Shown one piece after another: positions 1 through 12,579 of a DNA stretch of 64,000 nt. Origin of the DNA: Mytilus galloprovincialis (taxonomy: Eukaryota > Mollusca > Bivalvia > Mytilida > Mytilidae). Under the pieces are notes generated by a model. It saw nothing but the letters and a program-made list of their open reading frames with translations, ran no database searches and was not told where the DNA came from. Position numbers and translations under genes: made by a program. The first letter of the stretch is position 1. Every line of letters begins with the position of its first letter. The stretch spans positions 6,701,001 through 6,765,000 of the forward strand of contig NC_134838.1 in NCBI RefSeq assembly GCF_965363235.1, read 5' to 3'.

Positions 1-110
1 TAACGCGTGTTCTGATTGGCTGACGTTGTTGTTTATCAGTTCTTGGCCATTATTTCGGTCAGGTGACCGTGACGTCATCAACGTTTTTTCATGGTTGACT
101 CCGGTTTAAA
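1..110. promoter_or_regulatory. Promoter-like edge segment with CRE and inverted CCAAT box
   Basis: This GC-richer stretch stands out from the AT-rich sequence that follows. It contains an inverted CCAAT box (ATTGG near 16-20) and a perfect palindromic CRE, TGACGTCA, at 70-77. No coding exon follows to the right, so if this is a promoter it may serve a gene lying beyond the left edge. The motifs are seen directly; promoter function is inference. Confidence 0.3.
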
Positions 111-2080
111 ATGGAATTTAGAATTAAATTATACGAAATAACTGTAATTTTTTATCTGTCTATTGGAAATAACATAAAAAATGTGGTGCACACTGACTAA
201 CCCGCAAAGCAATTATTCTTTGCCAATCCGTAAATTGCAGAATAAATACTACTGAAACTCGATCGGCGTGAACTCGACAAAGTATCAACCAATGAACTGA
301 ACTGCCTCTATGATATAATTAACTAAAAGTTCAACGTCGTATTTGATTTGGTCTACAACTGATAATTTGGGTACACGTCTAGTTAAGATAAAGCCTTGAC
401 TCATAACTGTTTCTGCTTTAAATTTACAATGCAAGCAAAATGCCCTTGTCGTGTAATAAAGGTAGTCCTTATTCCTTTTGCGTATTCGGGTGTAATTTGT
501 CTATGTTTTGTTTGGTTTTTATCAGCTCGTCAAAATTTGAATAAGATTTTGAATTTTCAAATATGTTGGCCATACGCATCACTGAAGAGACATTAGTTGT
601 TTAAATGCGCGCATATGGTGCTATAAAATTGTATGGCACCGTTAACATTATTTCAATATGTTGATGACTTTCTGTTACAATCTTGGCATCTATGTGGAGT
701 TTAGTTATTCACATAAGTCTTTAGACGATATCATTCTATGTCTATTTATCAATAGAGCTAACATTATTTTATTAGGATTGAACAATTTTTCTATTTTTGG
801 AATTAATTTACAATAACACGGCCCTCATACTTCCTACTTTGAATGAATTGATAAATGAGACAGTTTAAATATAGACGATTTAATATATTAATAGTTTGAT
901 ATGTAAATATAGAAATGTGGCATGGACATATACAATCCGATCGTTTTTAAAGTGAATGACAATAAGCAGCATAATTCCTATACACATAAATTTGTGGTAT
1001 CAATAGCGCGTGATTTGTAAATCACTTTTCGATCACTGTCATCATATAAAACTACCTACAAGTGTTATAAATGACGAGACTATAATTGAACATTAAATCT
1101 GAATCTTTATCTATAAAAATGACTAGTATCTCCAAATGAAATGTTTTAAACATCTGTAAACTACCGTCGCCTTAATCAAGCTTTCCCAACAAAATACTAA
1201 ATCGCTTTTTTGTTTGTTTCATTTACTGAATCTCTTTCTGACTAGCAAGTTGTCTGCAGATTTCTGATTTAAGGTGAAATTTCCCCAAACCCGATTTAAA
1301 CTCACAAAACTAAAAATAAAGTTCAATTTTCAGTTTGAAAAAAAAAACTTCCTTTAATAAATTTACATTGTCTATTTTAAGTGACTTTACATGAATCTAA
1401 TTATATCTTTAGGAAATATTTAAAGTTCGATTTTGATTTGTATAATTATAGACATGATATAACATTTTTTTAATTTTAGGCATAAATTTTGAAGGGCTTA
1501 TTAAAGCTGATCTCTTTGCCTGAAGCGTAAACAGGAAGTTGACTATGTTTGTCAGACTAAAGGAAAAAAATATTATTTAAATTTGTAAATTAACATCACT
1601 CAATGTTCTTAGGACACTTTTTTCGTAATGTTCTATTGTTTAATTGTGTGTTTCGCTGTCCTGTATGTTCTTCCATTCACTTGTATTGTAGTCCTGTCAT
1701 GTAATGTTGTCATTTTAGTGTTTTAATTCAACATTGTCATTAAAGCGGGAGGTTTGGCTAGACACAAAAACCAGGCCCAACCCACCATTTTTTTCTTAAA
1801 ATGTCATGTACCAAGTCCGGAAAATAGCTATTGTTATCTTATAGTTAGTTTCTGTGTATGTTGCATTTTAGTGTATCTGTTGTTTTGTTGTTCTCTCCAT
1901 TATATTTGATGTGTTTTCCTCAGTTTTAGTTTATAACCAGAATTTGTTTTTTTTTCTCAATCGATTTATGAATTTCGAACAGCGGTATACTCCTGTTCAC
2001 TTTATTTACTTGAACATAATTTTCCATACATTCAGTGACATATGTCGGATACGACTTGTGTCTTACATTATAGAGACTTG
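110..2080. repeat. Non-coding stretch with one dispersed-repeat copy (about 1690-1995)
   Basis: No supportable gene. From about 1690 to 1995 there is a plus-oriented copy of a dispersed family that recurs at 19420-19620 and, reversed, at 13320-13510, 25500-25740, 26140-26480 and 43930-44340. Shared landmarks are the stretch from a pyrimidine-rich block to AATCGATT and the downstream GAACAGCGGTATAC. I see nothing recognisable in the rest. Confidence 0.5.
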
Positions 2081-2084
2081 AAAT

Positions 2085-2600
2085 TTATGTTTCTGCACTA
2101 AAAGTGTACTACTGATTTTTGAATACAATTAAAATGTATCAAATCAATATTTCTGAACTTATTGTGTACTATTGATTTTTTGATTTATTTAGAATTTACC
2201 AAACCGACGTTTCTGCACTTCAAGTGTACTATATTGATTTTTTAATATATTTAGAATTTACCGAACTTATATTTCTGCATTTCGTTTACCTATGTCTGTT
2301 CACATAGATAACAAACATTAAGAAGTTACAGTTTCACATCGTTGTCAATATAATGAAATTTTATGTCATTGTCATACAAGTGAGAGGTTTAGCTAGATAT
2401 AAAACCAGATTTAATTTACCAATTTCTACATAAGAAAATGCCTGTACCAAGTCAGGAATATGACAGTTGTTATAAATTTGTTTGATGTGTTTGACCTTTC
2501 AATTTTTTTTTCAAGTGTTTTACTGATTTTTTAACATATTTAGAATCAACTAAATTCATATGTCTGCAGTTCAAGTATGTTATTTATTAATGAATATAAT
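2085..2600 (+). repeat. Diverged tandem repeat, unit about 65-70 bp
   Basis: Three adjacent diverged units lie between 2085 and 2285. Each runs from a TTTCTGCA-type start through AGTGTACTA, TTGATTTTT and a TTTAGAATTTACC-like end. A fourth partial unit is at about 2510-2600. Imperfect copies indicate an old expansion. Confidence 0.6.
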
Positions 2601-3190
2601 TAACAGTATTTTGAAAGTCTTTTCTCCATTTTAGAAGTCATAAAAATATTCCTAAAGTACCAACTTTTCCCATTTGTACATAGTTGATATAATGGGGAAT
2701 ATATCACATTAGAAGTATACCAGGGTAAATTACTCTTATTTCGATTGTTTAATTCGTCGATAATTAATCTACTGAAATGACATCCGTGTGCCGGATTCGA
2801 GAATTGATACAAATCAACCGAAAACTCTCATGTGTCACCTAAATCGTTTACCTATGTCTGTTCACATAAATAACAAACATTTAGAAGTTACATTTTCACA
2901 TCGTTGTCAATATAATGAAATTTTATGCTATTGTCATACAAATGAGAGGTTTAGCTAGCTATAAAACCAGATTGAATAATCAACCATTTTGTACAGTAGA
3001 AAATGTATGTACCAAGTTAGGAATATGACAGTTGTTACCCATTCGTTTGGTGTGTTTCGGCTTTTGATTTTGCAATTTGAGTAGGGACTTTCCGATTTGA
3101 ATTTTCCTCGTAGTTCGGTTTTTTTGTGATTTAATATTTTCATTGGTATACATTTTTTTTCTTTTTGAATTTGATTCAAGTCATCTTTAG
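2270..3190 (+). repeat. Direct duplication of a mussel-type dispersed repeat
   Basis: The segment at about 2275-2480 recurs at about 2840-3035. It starts with CGTTTACCTATGTCTGTTCACATA and contains the GAGAGGTTTAGCTAG block and the GGAATATGACAGTTGTTA block. The second copy continues further, to about 3190. The family also appears at 13020-13180 and, reversed, at 26350-26480, 27180-27330 and 44265-44420. I recognise it as a high-copy Mytilus repeat (recalled, not searched). The reverse-strand open frame across 2955-3212 lies inside this repeat and is not a gene. Confidence 0.65.
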
Positions 3191-4062
3191 TTCTGTCCTC
3201 CTTCCTTTCCATTTTGTTTAAAGTAAATGAAGAAGTTAAACCGAGAAAGACTATAAAATTTTTAATTGCATATAAACAAATGTTATATATACAAATTTGT
3301 ATTAAGAATAATGATTGTCAGTATTGAAATGTTACAAATGTTACACAGTTTTCGAGAAACCGAATCAGCAATGCGAGATCGAATCAGCACTGCATACTCC
3401 TCCTCGTGTTGGGTCTGAAGTACAGATATCATTGATAAACATTGGTCGAGTTTTAATACAGCAACATGCTATCACCAGGTCATATTAGCAGGTGCATAGG
3501 TCACAAGAACTCTATACTGATCGTATAAATAACGGATCTTTTATGACTTCTAAATATCCAGGTTTGGCTTCCTGCAAAAAAAACGAAGTTTTGTTTATTA
3601 CAAATGATGTACTTGCACTCAATCATCATATTCATGTTGAATGCGATATTTTGCATACTAAGAAATGCTTAAGATGTTCAAAAAACGTTGGTTTGTCAGA
3701 TATTAGCATTTATGTTTGTTTAATTCTATTTTACACAATTGCTTCAGTGCTTCCAACTTCTTTTATTGATGGAGAACTTCTTTAATACTGGTCTCATTTT
3801 ATGATCTTGATATCAATAAATACAACAAGATGTTTTATACAAAAAAGTACAATAAGCGTCTGTAAAATACTCAAAGGTCAAATATAACGAAGAACATCAT
3901 GTTCATGACATCAAAGAGACATCTCAACATTTCTGCATATTTTTTTTATATTATTCTATAAACTATAAAAATATATAAATGCAAGAATTTTTACTTTTTT
4001 TGCGTTTTTTAAGTGAAAATAGTGATAATGACCTTTTTCTCGATATTGTTGTTACATTATCC

Positions 4063-4068
4063 TTTATT
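4063..4068 (-). terminator. Candidate polyadenylation signal of the minus-strand GADD45 gene
   Basis: AATAAA on the minus strand (TTTATT on plus), about 90 bases past the stop codon at 4157-4159. Its position fits a short 3' UTR. Use is not proven. Confidence 0.4.
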
Positions 4069-4156
4069 TTGCTGCTAACAATTTTTTAATCTTAAAACCA
4101 ATTATGCACTTTTCTTGTTATTACCTGGTGAAAGGTCATATGTACTGTAATTATCA

Positions 4157-6098
4157 TCAATCAGGTAACCGGACAACTGTACACTGTGACATGGCGTAGT
4201 AATTGTTGATGAACTCTTCAATGCTGTCTGAACTATCATTATGTATCAAAACACAGTCTATTTCTTCACTGCCATCTGCTTTATTTGTTGATGAAAGCAC
4301 GCTTTCAACAGTTTTCAAACAATCGACCTAAAATGCAAAAAATAAGGTAAATATTGCGTATGTCAGTTCAAACCTACGAATTAAACATTATAATCGTTAA
4401 GATTTTTATCCATTTTCTTTTGGCAACACAAAGTTTTCTATTATTTGTGATAATAGAAGATAGCAGTTTGCTTTTTGTATTCAGAACCTTTTTTGCTTTC
4501 TCTGTAATATACTTTTCTGTATTTGATAACCAATAAGTTTCAAAATTATAACATCAACTATAATTTCAAAATTACCTTGATGACTTCAATGTCGTTTTCC
4601 CAACAAAATGCTTCCACGAGTTTCTCATGAATTTGCATTGTAACATCTTCTGTTTTATTTTGCAGTAAACAAAGCCCAACATTTTCTGGAGAGCTGAAAA
4701 AGAAAGTTTTAGATTAGTATTATCGTCATTACATTGACAGACGTAAAAATACATTTTCTTAACCAATATACATGAACATATTAAATTTTTTATTAAACTT
4801 TCCTATCATAAAAGATTCTGGAAATTAATAGTTTCGGAGATATTTTTCACCGTGTGGTTATTTTGTTATTAGAGCAATATCATCTAAAGTCGTGTGAATT
4901 TTAATCAAATTGCGCATCAACATATAACAAATATTATTGTTCTACCGTTTCGTATTCAGCGACCTTGATTTATTTACTATATATAAACAAAATATTCACT
5001 CAAGGACTTTAATAAACTTGTTTTTTTGTAAAGTATACATAATGTTTTCCAAACATTTTCTTTTTATCCATTGTTTACCAAATTCGACTTACTTCTGTAA
5101 TATTTTGGCACATTCATAAACGCCAGCAACAACTCTGTTCTCTTTTTGACCTTTTTTTAAGACTTCCTTCAACGCAAATCCCAAATTGTTGACATCATTT
5201 CTGTAAAATAAAATGTAAACAACATAAATGTAAATTCCCTATTTCTATTTATATAACACCTTCCACATCAGCTGATATGATCTGGCAGTTTAAATCAGTC
5301 AATACGGTTTGACGTCATACAACAGCAGACGTGTCATGGGTTGATGTGTACTGGGTTAGAACAAGCAAGTTTAATCACGAGTTTTCGTATATAGACACCA
5401 GGAATCACGAGGACTTGGTAATATCCAAATTAATCTTCGTTCCATCATGCCCATGTCATTTTATTCCTCGGTGCACTTTTGAAATTTATAATCTTGAAAT
5501 TAATGAGTTTGGAGTTTGTGAGTTCTGTAAAGACACTATGAGCATGTCCATAGTCTGATTCATTTCCATATTTTTCATTAAATATATCGTGAACTGCAAT
5601 TCCAACTCAGAAGGTCGCATGTAGAAGAATATACATAAAGGGGAAATCCTTCATAGGACACTATATTAGCCCTGAAACATGAACAGTTTTGTTAAGAAAA
5701 TCCTCAGAGAAAATCAAATTCAATATAAGTATCCCAAAATGTTATGAAGGCTACGTTTGTGTTTGATGGATGTTTTTCTCAGCAAAAACGGATTCTAGCA
5801 TAAACTCAGGGTTGCACCTGCTCGGATCCATTTTGTACACTCTTTACATGTTTTTTTCTTTTAATAAATTACACATTTTGCAAAGTTTTTTTAGCGCTTC
5901 TTCACATGCATGTCAAAAGAGTGTCCTCCTGTCCTAGTATATATTTTTTCTTCGATGCGACCCTGTTTAAAATATATTGACTTCAGTTTGCTAATTATTT
6001 TTTCCAAAATATGTATCAATCTTATATAAAAAAGGTATAAATTAAATATCTTACCTGTTTGAATCCACGACAACATCAAAATCTTCAGGAAAAGTCAT
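4157..6098 (-). CDS. gadd45: GADD45-family protein, four coding exons
   Basis: Spliced gene read on the minus strand. Coding exons, 5' to 3', are 6098-6055 (44 nt), 5200-5093 (108 nt), 4693-4576 (118 nt) and 4327-4157 (171 nt, stop TGA at 4159-4157): 441 nt, 146 aa. All introns are GT..AG, with phases 2, 2 and 0. The product starts MTFPEDFDVVVDSN. It continues with VAGVYECAKILQ, then SPENVGLCLL (vertebrate GADD45: DPDNVVLCLL), then LVEAFCWENDIEVIK (vertebrate: LIQAFCCENDINILR), and ends EIDCVLIHND...TVVRLPD. This is the single L7Ae-like GADD45 domain. Family members are about 160 aa nuclear/cytoplasmic stress sensors that bind MTK1/MEKK4 to activate p38/JNK and contact PCNA and CDK1; that role is inferred from homology. 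The start is chosen because MTFPE matches the vertebrate MTLEE start and the 44-nt first coding exon equals that of the other paralog. Intron 1 holds a CRE. No short open frame on either strand represents this gene. Confidence 0.92.
5310..5317 (-). promoter_or_regulatory. Palindromic CRE in intron 1 of the minus-strand GADD45 gene
   Basis: TGACGTCA, read in gene sense as ATGACGTCAAAC. The same 11-mer, ATGACGTCAAA, occurs in intron 1 of the plus-strand paralog. It is a consensus CREB/ATF binding site; regulation is inferred. Confidence 0.4.
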
Positions 6099-6146
6099 TT
6101 TGTAATCACAGACGAATAAAGAATAAAATTTCGTAACGCAGTAATC

Positions 6147-6152
6147 CACGTG
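6147..6152. promoter_or_regulatory. Canonical E-box just upstream of the minus-strand GADD45 start
   Basis: CACGTG lies about 50 bases upstream of the ATG at 6098-6096, in the 5' UTR or promoter. The motif is palindromic and could bind bHLH factors such as MYC/MAX or USF. Only the motif is seen. Confidence 0.25.
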
Positions 6153-6319
6153 CTTTATGAAAATGATAGATATGTATTCTGAGTACCGTGGTAAAATCAC
6201 TTCTCATAAATACGTACAACAACAAAAAGGAGTCATACTGGATTTTGATTGGCCAATATTTATCAAAGTCGAAGGTATTTGTCCTTGACACATATACGTT
6301 TTTCATTTGAATTCTTTAA

Positions 6320-8440
6320 TTGCATATCAAATAAACAATACAATTTTCAAATAAAGCGTAAAATATATATCTCTTTAACCGTGCAGTCATAAAATATTAT
6401 AAATACTATAATTATGTACTTCTCAGTGAAAATATGTCAAATTCTCCCAACATAATAGAGTGCATTAACCCAATGAGAGTGCTCGGTTATATCAGACGTT
6501 CAGTGCACTGTTCTACATTTGATCGGTAGTACAAAGCATGTCTGTCTGTAGTCATTTATCTTAGTTTTTTAAAGTTCAATCACACGCTAACATTTATAAT
6601 CAAGGAGACGAAATATAATGTAGAGTGAAGAGAAAGGTGTATAAATAATGGTACAGACTACATTTCGTATGATGTTTAATACATGTTTATTGTAATCGAT
6701 TATACATTGTCATTTTTTTTATTATTTTTTTTTTTTTTATTGTAAACTGATTACATTTGAACCTACAACTGTCTACATAAACAAAAGAAATTAAGGGAAA
6801 GGGTCTTGAAATATATCGTTACCCTGGATATTATGCTTATTTTGATCAGGAATTCTCTCTATATGCAATCCAAAAACATATATACATATATGGAGAGCTT
6901 AAATACACCCCCATAAACAGTTCAAATACCATTCACAATCGACTCTGGTCAACCGAGAAACCCCTTTATTTCCGTAAAATGTTAGAAATTTAACGAGCGC
7001 TATTTGCATTACCACAGATAGATATTAAAATGGTTTTCGATGAAATTTTAATAATTCCACGTGTTTTCCCTGGAATATGAACTCTTTGGAAAGACTACGC
7101 ATTTCCATTTAACAGTGTAACATGTTGTCAGTACATCTTGTTTGGTGTGTTATCAATAATTCAATATTGCATGAGAACTCGGCAAAAATCTAACATCCTC
7201 AGGCGTAGATGATGTTATTTCATATAGCAGTTTGGTTTCGGTCTCAGTCAGTTCTCTACATACGTTAAGAGTATAGCCGGGGCCTTCCAAAATTTTGCAA
7301 TGAAAGTAATTTTTGCGTTTATTTAGTGCGATCCTTTGAAGTCCAAAACAGGGAATTGCAATATGCAATTGTGAACTCCAACTTAATATAATTTATAAAA
7401 AAAAGATAGACGTAAGTTAAATGATTCAACATTGTTAAAGTGTCCAATAATAACCTTTCCTTTGCAAATTAATTGAAGGGATCTAGAAAATCTGAAAGAG
7501 TTGGAAAATGAGAAAAATAACTCATTAGTGAAAACAGGGGACACATTTATTGTGTGTAATGTGATGACCAAAAATAATCGACCCTCAATTAAGAAGACAA
7601 TTAGCCAACAATAAAACATAAAAGATGTTTTTAAAGCTCATTTTATTTGCGTATTCATTTTAACAAACTTCGTTATGAGTCTATGTTTTACCCAAAATAA
7701 CATTCACCCAAATCAACATATCTCAATAAGACATCTTGTAGCAAATTACCTTTTGATCAGGCTGTAATCTATATGACCAAATGTTTAAATGAGGCTATGT
7801 TTTAAAGGGCAAAGTTAGAAGCTCTAACGCAAATACATGTATATGCAAGACCCAATTTAAAAAGACTATTGATATCTTATAAACTTGTGTCCTGTGATAG
7901 TGCATCACAAAGATGTTATTTAGTAGAATTATAATTACACATTTTAAAATTCGAATACAAGAGGCAAAAAGTAGTCATAACTTTTCTTTTACATATATTC
8001 ATATTTCCTTGATAATTCAAGTGAACACCCAATAAGTTAAGATTTGGGGCTGAAATATCTTGTTTAATCACCCTTTAAAAATACCCGTTCCAAATAAGGA
8101 ATAAAAAATATTGATTCATTATTGTTATATACAAATATATAAGGATATAATGATATGAATCCTGTTGGGGCGAGTGTACAATAATGTATGCCAACATTTA
8201 AATAGATTTGTAGGCGTCAATGTCTGTTATTATTTAAATTCGACTATATCACGCATATCTGTGTATACAAATAACAGTTGTCGATTTTCTTTTTCTATGA
8301 GTTTAATGACTCAAGCATCCGCATTGTAGTACTCGATATTAGGAGTTTATAATGCAGTAAGTTTTATATAATCTTAAGCATTTAAACGCCTCTATCCGTC
8401 AAGTCCCGGGGTAAAAAATTCCTTGGAAATTATAAGTCAC
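6320..8440. other. Intergenic, no gene or element recognised
   Basis: AT-rich sequence with homopolymer runs (T-rich at about 6713-6740). Short open frames here are scattered on both strands with no splice-supported continuation or recognisable motif. Confidence 0.5.
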
Positions 8441-8446
8441 TAAAGG

Positions 8447-8955
8447 ATGTCCACTGTTAAAATTTTCCATGTTAGGGGAGGGTTGGCGCCTCCAAACATG
8501 TTTAATCCAGTCAGAATTTGTATGTGCTTGCCAAGTCAGAAGCATGTAATTCAATGGTTGTCGTTTGTTGCTTTAAATCATATTTGTTTTTTGTTCATTG
8601 TATTTTACTTAAACCCGACCGTTAGTTTTTTGTTCATTGTATTGTACTTAAACCCGACCGTTAGTTTTTTGTTCATTGTAATGTACTTAAACCCGACCGT
8701 TAGTTTTTTGTTCATTGTATTGTACTTAAACCAGACCGTTAGTTTTTTGTTCATTGTATTTTACTTAAACCCGACCGTTAGTTTTTTGTTCATTGTATTG
8801 TACTTTTTGGAATTTTGGATCCCAAATGCTCTTCAACTTTGTACTTGTTTGGCTTTATAAATATTTTGATACGAGCGTCACTGATGAGTCTTATGTAGAC
8901 GAAACGAGCGTCTGGCGTACTAAATTATAATCCTGGTACCTTTGATAACTATTTT
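8447..8955 (+). repeat. Dispersed repeat copy carrying an internal 39-bp minisatellite
   Basis: The segment begins with a block (near 8465-8560) that matches the reverse of 55290-55400. At 8585-8805 a 39-bp unit (TTCATTGTATT..CTTAAACCCGACCGTTAG) is repeated about 5.5 times. It is followed by a family copy ending in AAACGAGCGTCTGGCGTAC..CCTGGTACCTTTGATAACTA. Because 39 is 13 codons, an open frame of 137 codons survives with the repeated peptide SFLFIVLYLNPTV. I judge it repeat-derived, not a protein gene: no start context, no homologous domain, and both flanks are repeat families. Confidence 0.7.
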
Positions 8956-9060
8956 GCCGTTGCATTATCATTTTTTTCATTTGTCGAATATCCATTTGGT
9001 ATCTTTCGCCTCTCTTTTATATGCGAATTACTTCTTCGTGCCTTCTTTAGTTCAGACCTT
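8940..9060 (+). repeat. Partial 3' end of a mussel retroelement
   Basis: TTTGCCGTTGCATTATC..GGTATCTTTCGCCTCTCTTT resembles the terminal segment of the retroelement 3' end seen at about 36120-36210. Only the last part is preserved. Confidence 0.45.
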
Positions 9061-9689
9061 TGATACTTTTTAACAAGGTCAACGGAAACCATCAACTGCT
9101 GATTATAAAAGCATATTTTGTTAGATATTACTAATGAAACATAACAATATGACATACGACCTTGATGAGCTTATTGACTATAGCGCAGTATATCTATTTT
9201 TGCGTTTTTGCATAACAAAACGGGATTCTATCCTATAAATACATGGCACATGTAAGTCTAATTATGGATCATGCCTGCAGATACGATAATTGTATTGTTG
9301 AATTAAATATACAATTATTACTTAACATAACTGAACTTATAACGCAAAAAGAGTTTAGACAAATGGTATGGTCGTGATGTTGCAGGGAAATCAATACAGA
9401 GCTTATAAAAAAAACAATTACAAGAAGATTTTTGAGAAATGTCAATGACAAAATCAAAATACTTTGAGAGGGTAACATACGATTTCTAAGAACAATATGT
9501 TGAGCTGTAAATTCATTCCGCTGGTTGACATAGTCTAACGTTTGGTCTTGTCAAATTTTATGGACTACTTCCTTTTAAAGTTTACCTTGAAGATCGTTAT
9601 TTTTGTTTTTTTAAATATTGTTTTGACGTATGCTTCACTGACAAGTTTTGATGATGAATCCATTACGTATATATAAGATATTAACTCTG

Positions 9690-9850
9690 CTCGTCAAGTT
9701 TTCAAGAGTTGACTGGAACCTAGAAATAATGCCATTATCCGACTCTTCATACAACCAGTACATCCATTTGGCAGTGCGGGACGTGTTTCAAATACGCAGT
9801 CAATTCTAGTCGGAGTGTGGGGACATTAAAAAGAGATAGCCATTCCTATG
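9690..9850 (-). repeat. Relic of a protein-like dispersed family (copy 1)
   Basis: Shares a core with 11640-11990 (opposite orientation), 12580-12720 and 18165-18480. On the minus strand one frame reads RIDCVFETRPALPNG, matching RDCVFVYPEQPNGRP in the second copy. Degenerate, with frame breaks. The parent element was not identified. Confidence 0.5.
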
Positions 9851-10059
9851 CATGTGAGGTTAAGATGGAAGGCTCTCTGCACACCAAAGAACCAGTAAAA
9901 AAACTGCTTGAAGGTTCTGTAGTTTCTGTCCATTATCACCTTATTGGATCCTGTTGATGCACTTGAATTAGGCAAACAACATTTTATCATCATTTTTAAA
10001 ATAGATAAAACGATTATTTTGCTATACTTTACAATTTCGATGTTCAAAAGACACAATTA

Positions 10060-11290
10060 AAGAAGCGAAACGATGAAAAACACTCCTGTCTATGTTGAAT
10101 TATATAGGTTCCCTTTGGGTCATTTACTCACAATTACATCCCATACCAAGTAAGTCTCTTTATGTAGTTATCATAAAGTATTTAAAGTTAATCGGATGGG
10201 TGCATTGTGACTGTTAAAGTCAGTAATCCATCATTTTTTGGAATAAGTATGATGAAATGTGACCTGACCGTCTAACCTTACACTGTCTGACCTTACACAA
10301 TGGTCAGTTTATTCAGTAAGTAAAGTTATCTTAGTACAAGCAGATTATTGGATCATCATTGAAAATAGTTTAATTCAAATATTATTTGATAGATAACCTT
10401 TATTTTCCATAGAGAACCTATTGTAGTCCAACTCCGTACAATGATAAGGACATACAGTATTTGTTATATTGATAATAATAATTAAACAAATACATACAAA
10501 AAAAAACGCATAGAATAAAATATATTATAAATTATAGTAATTAGTTAATAATATAATCATATGTATATTATTTTAATGCTCAATTTACTAGAAGCAATCA
10601 GCATCATATCTATGAATTTTCCTGGGAGTTTGGTGTTTTTGTTATTTTACTTTTTACATTCTTTTCTGATATTTTTCATTAGATTTTGAGGAGAAAATTT
10701 AAATCTACGATGTTTGGATTCAATTAGGCGGCTTGTATTTGGGGCAAAAACAGCAGTGGACGTGTTCGGCGACCAAGGAGAAACAATTTAGAAGGCCGCA
10801 ACGTAATAGGAATGTTAGGACGTATTAATCTGCATGCAACTCAGTATAATCAAATACAGGAAACGTGCATTGGAAGTTATAAATATATCTGAACACTGTA
10901 AAGGTACGTGCCTTTCTGACCATGATATTGCAAGTCGTCCAGTATAAAGAACAAAAACTAGTAGTGTGATTTACTATGAAAATTGTATTTTTATGTTCTT
11001 CTTAAGATATAGGCTTACAAAACATTGATTCAAATTTTAACTTCCTATAACATTGGACAGTGACATAGCAATTAATGTAGAAATTAGTGGGAAAAGGGTT
11101 GAAAAAATCTTCTCAGTACCAAGAACAAAGAAATACAACAGACACATAAAATTTCGCACAAAGACAAAAAAGAAGAAAAATACACCGTGTACATCTAAGA
11201 ATTCCTTGTAGTCATCTTATCTAAGTAGCAATGTGCACATACATAATACTCAATTTAACAAATGGACAAGAAACAAAAGGCAAAATCAGG
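10060..11290. other. Intergenic, nothing recognised
   Basis: AT-rich sequence with no splice-supported open frame, RNA gene or repeat shared elsewhere in the window that I could see. Confidence 0.4.
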
Positions 11291-11480
11291 CGGGTGTAAT
11301 TGGGTATGATATCATAGTGTTTCTCGTTTCTAGTTTTTATATAAATTAGACCGTTGGTTTTCCTATTTAAATGGTCATTTAAACTAGTCATTATTTGGGG
11401 TAATTTGTAGCTTGTTCGGTGTGAGATCAGACTCCGTGTTAAGACCATTCTTTCGCCTATAATGGTTATCCTACGCACAA
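11290..11480 (+). repeat. Dispersed mussel repeat (copy 1 of 2)
   Basis: Runs from TTAGACCGTTGGTTTTCC through TAGCTTGTTCGGTGTGAG to CCTATAATGGTTA, and matches 25240-25440. The minus-strand open frame at 11221-11478 lies within it. Confidence 0.6.
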
Positions 11481-11639
11481 TACAAATACGATTGCAAGAA
11501 CAACGTGTATATAAAGTTGTTCTGTTCTATATGGTCACTTAATGATGATTATGATTGTTATTCGTATTGGGTCCAGTGGCAAATATTTCCTGCATGTTTA
11601 TAAAGACAACAAATTATCAATTAAAACAATAGGTAGGTG

Positions 11640-11990
11640 TAGTTATAGGGGAAGACAGTAATGCAGTGAAGGAAATTTTGGTTGCAACTGAATAATGAGG
11701 GTATATTGGATATGGACAGACATTTAGCCTTGCAACAGACTACATACAAACTCCTCATAGAGTTACAATTTAATATGAATTAGAATTTAATTCTCTCCTA
11801 ACGAGGCATTGGATTTAACGTCCATATTTCAACCTGACGGGACTGCGTATTTGTATATCCTGAACAACCAAACGGACGACCCACTATGGCAAGGGTTTCA
11901 CTGCTTGTCGGATGAAGACCAAAAGTTACCATATCTCTATACCGCAGTCAAAAACTGTGTTCCCTTTGATAAAGTTTTTTTTATCTACAA
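11640..11990 (+). pseudogene. Relic of a protein-like dispersed family (copy 2, longest)
   Basis: On the plus strand fragments read NEGILDMDRHLALQQT, YKLLIE, then RGIGFNV and RDCVFVYPEQPNGRP, with stops and frame changes between them. The minus-oriented copy at 18165-18430 gives NEGLLDRRRNFAFQ and YELLKEWHSL at the matching place. Conservation of amino acids across diverged copies suggests that the ancestor was coding. An 86-codon open frame at 11809-12069 is a shifted shadow of this relic. The parent element is not identified. Confidence 0.45.
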
Positions 11991-12222
11991 AGCAATGAGG
12001 CATTTCATTATTAAGCTTGCAATTAACATAACATGTTTTAATCACCATTTAGGTCAAGATAAAAGTTAAGTATTCGAATGAAGGAAGTATATAATAGATG
12101 CTATCTGAAAAATACGTGCACTTCTTAACATAAAAACGTAAAGTTAATAATCAATCTAGCATCAAGGGTCAGTCAAATGTGCATAAGTTGTTAAGAAATA
12201 GTAGAACTTTGCATTGAAATTA

Positions 12223-12225
<3 letters not shown>

Positions 12226-12279
<54 letters not shown>
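12226..12279. repeat. (TA)n microsatellite
   Basis: About 54 bases of uninterrupted TA dinucleotides. Confidence 0.95.
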
Positions 12280-12281
<2 letters not shown>

Positions 12282-12579
12282 AATTTATTATACTAAAGCC
12301 CAAATTCTCTACTTGGTTATATGATTATTAGTTAATTGATGTCTACTTTAATGTTTGACTTTACTCAATTCAACTTTGATTTTCAAACTTTCAAACTTGA
12401 GTATTGTGTAAAAAGATAACACTTGTTTGATACCAATCAAAATATTTTTGAATGTGTATGTATTTTTTCACGACCGGATCTGTTTTTGTATGGACTTGCT
12501 CCTACAGCTGCAGACACAATGTATTTTTTTTTTTTTTTTTTATGAAATCCAAAGATATGGCTGGAGTATAAATATGGTC

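Noticed and set aside
8447..8860. 137-codon open frame as a membrane protein
   Set aside because: Made of a 39-bp minisatellite between two dispersed-repeat segments; hydrophobicity follows from T-rich DNA.
11809..12069. Exon-like open frame (86 codons)
   Set aside because: The sequence aligns with repeat copies at 18165-18430 and 9690-9850, whose conserved peptide is in another frame.
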